From: Candidatus Competibacteraceae bacterium
Lineage (GTDB): Bacteria > Pseudomonadota > Gammaproteobacteria > Competibacterales > Competibacteraceae
Direction: 5' to 3'
Length of the DNA stretch: 9,477 nt
Assembly: GCA_007120095.1 (NCBI GenBank)
Contig: SKOM01000028.1
Coordinates: 1 to 9,477 of the forward strand
A model generated the notes under the pieces. The model was not told where the DNA came from. It did no database searches and saw only the letters and a program-made list of their open reading frames with translations. Shown in pieces: positions 7,578 to 9,477 of this stretch (position 1 is the first letter of the stretch; each line of letters begins with the position of its first letter). The translations under genes and the position numbers were made by a program.

Positions 7578-8676
7578 ATGCAGGAACTTAACCCTTATTT
7601 TGACCACATTCGTGATTTGCAGGGCCGCAGCGGCGCCCTGAGGGGGTATCTTTGACCTTGAAACCAAGCAGGAACGTTTGAGTGAAGTCCAGCGTGAACT
7701 GGAACAGCCGGATATATGGAATGATCCCGAGCGGGCGCAGGTTTTAGGTAAAGAACGCGCTCAACTCGAACAGATTGTGCTGACCTTAAACCAGCTTGAA
7801 CAGGAGCTGGCTGACGCCCACGAATTGCTGGAAATGGTCGCCGCTGAACAGGACGATGCTGCGGTGAGTGCGGTGGCGGCTGATTTACAGCGCTTTGAAA
7901 AACAAGTGGCGGATTTAGAATTTCGCCGCATGTTTTCCGGCGAGCTGGATGCGGCGGTAGCCTTTATGGATATTCAAGCCGGTGCGGGTGGCACGGAAGC
8001 GCAGGACTGGGCCAATATATTGCTGCGCGTGTATCTGCGCTGGGCGGAAACTCATGGCTTTAGCGCGGAGTTAATCGAGATATCGGACGGTGAGGTGGCA
8101 GGGATAAAATCGGCGACCTTACGTATCGACGGCGACTATGCCTACGGCTGGCTGCGCACCGAAACTGGAGTTCATCGTTTGGTGCGTAAATCGCCGTTTG
8201 ATTCCGGAAATCGCCGCCATACCTCGTTTGCGGCAGTCTTTGTATCACCGGAAATCGACGATGAAATCGAGATCGACATTAATCCGGCGGATTTGCGGGT
8301 GGATACCTATCGTTCCAGTGGTGCGGGGGGGCAGCATGTTAACCGCACCGATTCGGCGGTGCGCTTGACCCACCTGCCCACCGGTATTGTGGCCGCCTGT
8401 CAAAATGATCGCTCTCAACATAAAAACCGCGCCACTGCGATGAAGCAGCTTAAATCCAAGCTCTACGAGCTGGAGCTGCAAAAACGCCGCAGTGAAGCTC
8501 AGGCGCTGGAAGATACCAAGGCCGATGTCGGCTGGGGCAGCCAGATTCGCTCTTATGTCCTCGATCAGTCGCGGATTAAAGATCTGCGCACCGGGGTTGA
8601 GGCCAGCAATACGCAAGCGGTGCTGGATGGCGATCTGGATGGGTTCATCGAAGCCAGCCTGAAAAGCGGGCTGTAA
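7578..8676 (+). CDS. prfB: Peptide chain release factor 2, programmed +1 frameshift
   Basis: RF2 reads UGA and UAA stop codons and triggers peptide release on the ribosome. Translation begins at ATG 7578 (MQELNPYF...), runs 25 codons to an in-frame TGA at 7653-7655, and continues by a +1 shift at CTT-TGA-C into the frame ending at TAA 8674-8676, giving 365 residues, the same as E. coli RF2. Reading only the second frame (an apparent TTG start at 7678) would lose the first 33 residues. Key motifs fall at E. coli numbering: SPF at 205-207 for stop recognition, GGQ at 250-252 for peptidyl-tRNA hydrolysis, and Ser246 where E. coli K-12 has the unusual Thr. The N-terminal part (about 30-115) is helical with coiled-coil character. 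The start has only a weak ribosome site (GGA, 9 nt upstream), so coupling to the preceding gene is plausible. Confidence 0.97.
7620..7640 (+). other. Hairpin abutting the internal Shine-Dalgarno of the prfB frameshift site
   Basis: CAGGGC (7620-7625) pairs perfectly with GCCCTG (7635-7640). Inside it, G7627-C7634 and C7628-G7633 can add two pairs with C7626 bulged and an AGCG loop. The stem ends exactly where AGGGGG begins. It lies within coding sequence, so it may be incidental. Any effect on frameshifting is inference. Confidence 0.4.
7641..7656 (+). promoter_or_regulatory. prfB: prfB +1 programmed frameshift site
   Basis: AGGGGGTATCTTTGAC: an internal Shine-Dalgarno-like AGGGGG (7641-7646), spacer TAT, slippery CTT and in-frame TGA followed by C. 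This matches the classic E. coli prfB element over 16 nt, as I recall it. When RF2 is scarce, TGA is read slowly, the Leu tRNA slips from CTT to TTT, and full-length RF2 is made: autoregulation by product level. Confidence 0.97.
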
Positions 8677-8692
8677 TCCTTTCCTCTGACTC

Positions 8693-8715
8693 CCCTCCCT
8701 GCTTTGCAGGGGGGG
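8693..8715 (+). other. GC-rich hairpin in the prfB-lysS intergenic region
   Basis: Bases 8693-8702 (CCCTCCCTGC) pair with 8706-8715 (GCAGGGGGGG) through ten base pairs, one of them U-G, around a TTT loop. No T-run follows on either strand, so it is not an intrinsic terminator. It locks the G-run just 5' of the lysS start and may tune ribosome access or RNA stability between the two genes. Confidence 0.5.
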
Positions 8716-8728
8716 CGGAATGATATCT

Positions 8729-9477
8729 ATGACCGAAACTGAAGACAATAAATTAATCGCTGAGCGGCGGGTTAAACTCGATGTCTGGCGTCAACAGGCT
8801 CAAGCGTTTCCTAATGATTTTCGCCGGGACACCCTGGCGGCTGATTTACAGCGCGAGTTCGGTGAGTTCGAGCGTGAGCGGCTGGAAGTCCTGCAACAGC
8901 GGGTGGCCGTGGCGGGGCGAATTATGGCGCGGCGCGGCCCGTTTCTTGTGTTGCAGGATGGTTCTGGCCAGATTCAGTTATATATTGATCGCAAAACCTT
9001 ACCCGCTGAGCTATTGGCTGCGAGTAAACAGTGGGATATCGGTGACATTGTGGGGGCTTGCGGGGCGCTGAGAAAATCAGGCAAAGGCAGTTTGTACGTA
9101 TTGATCGAACAGGCGCAATTGCTGACCAAAGCCCTGCGGCCTTTACCGGAGAAATACCACGGTCTGGCTGATCAGGAACAGCGTTATCGCCAGCGCTATG
9201 TAGATCTGATTGTCAATCCGCAAACTCGCAAGACCTTTCAGGTGCGCAGTGCGGTGATTCGCTACTTGCGCCAGTTTTTCGATGACCGGGGATTCCTGGA
9301 AGTGGAAACGCCGATGATGCAGCCGATTCCCGGTGGTGCAGTCGCCCGGCCTTTTGTCACCCATCATAATGCCCTCGATATGGAGTTATACCTGCGCATT
9401 GCCCCGGAGCTGTATCTCAAGCGACTGGTGGTCGGCGGGTTTGAGCGGGTTTACGAAATCAACCGTAATTTTCGCAA
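8729..9477 (+). CDS. lysS: Lysyl-tRNA synthetase, class II, N-terminal part (runs off window end)
   Basis: 249 codons are present, about half of the roughly 500-residue enzyme that charges tRNA-Lys using ATP. The N-terminal helix region ([18 protein letters not shown]) and FPNDFRRD at 27-34 lead into the OB-fold anticodon-binding domain, about 55-140. Then come [14 protein letters not shown] at 133-146, [10 protein letters not shown] at 152-161, class II motif 1 (about 176-200, ending [11 protein letters not shown]) and [20 protein letters not shown]. Motif 2 begins at [12 protein letters not shown] (238-249) where the window stops. Compared with E. coli LysS, the OB-fold loop between RR and FVTLQD is about four residues shorter ([10 protein letters not shown] at 68-77). 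ATG 8729 is chosen for its spacing from GCGGA; an in-frame ATG at 8720 would add three residues. It lies 52 nt after prfB, the usual order. Confidence 0.96.
   Translation, partial: MTETEDNKLIAERRVKLDVWRQQAQAFPNDFRRDTLAADLQREFGEFERERLEVLQQRVAVAGRIMARRGPFLVLQDGSGQIQLYIDRKTLPAELLAASKQWDIGDIVGACGALRKSGKGSLYVLIEQAQLLTKALRPLPEKYHGLADQEQRYRQRYVDLIVNPQTRKTFQVRSAVIRYLRQFFDDRGFLEVETPMMQPIPGGAVARPFVTHHNALDMELYLRIAPELYLKRLVVGGFERVYEINRNFR

Noticed and set aside
7678..8676. RF2 read as a 332-residue protein from a TTG start at 7678.
   Set aside because: The upstream frame with ATG 7578 and the frameshift site restores exactly 365 residues aligned to E. coli numbering.

Overview
The window looks like chromosomal DNA from a gammaproteobacterium. 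It carries prfB with its +1 frameshift site followed directly by lysS, the order known from E. coli and many relatives, and both proteins resemble the E. coli ones closely. Base composition is moderate to high GC and looks even throughout. I see no rRNA, tRNA, insertion sequence, CRISPR array, prophage or recent-transfer signal. The lineage below class level cannot be fixed from this sequence.

Left part (1-5326). The first 101 bases are the 3' end of a plus-strand gene that reads as the C-terminus of an amidase-signature hydrolase. Facing it, on the minus strand, is a compact five-gene branched-chain-amino-acid-type (Liv/HAAT family) ABC uptake operon. In transcription order it encodes a periplasmic substrate-binding protein, a small exported DUF4124-type protein, one 612-residue permease that fuses the LivH-like and LivM-like halves, a LivG-like ATPase and a LivF-like ATPase. 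The first two genes are 1 nt apart and the last three overlap by 4 nt each (ATGA, GTGA), so co-translation is likely. The substrate is not readable from sequence; an amide or amino-acid-like compound is a guess based on family and on the neighbouring amidase.

Middle (5327-5503). A divergent intergenic region holds a reasonable candidate promoter for the transporter operon and a weaker one for the plus-strand genes.

Right part (5504-9477). A plus-strand translation cluster: an EF-G paralogue with altered GTPase motifs, then prfB (release factor 2, with the AGGGGG...CTTTGAC autoregulatory frameshift), then lysS (lysyl-tRNA synthetase, cut off by the window end). Spacing is 25 nt and 52 nt, consistent with one transcript. 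A stable hairpin covers the G-rich leader just before lysS.

I found no convincing evidence of a wholly new system. The points most worth following are the pairing of a divergent EF-G paralogue with RF2, the exported DUF4124 protein with two BamE/SmpA-like repeats inside a transporter operon, and the RNA structures near the frameshift site and the lysS start.
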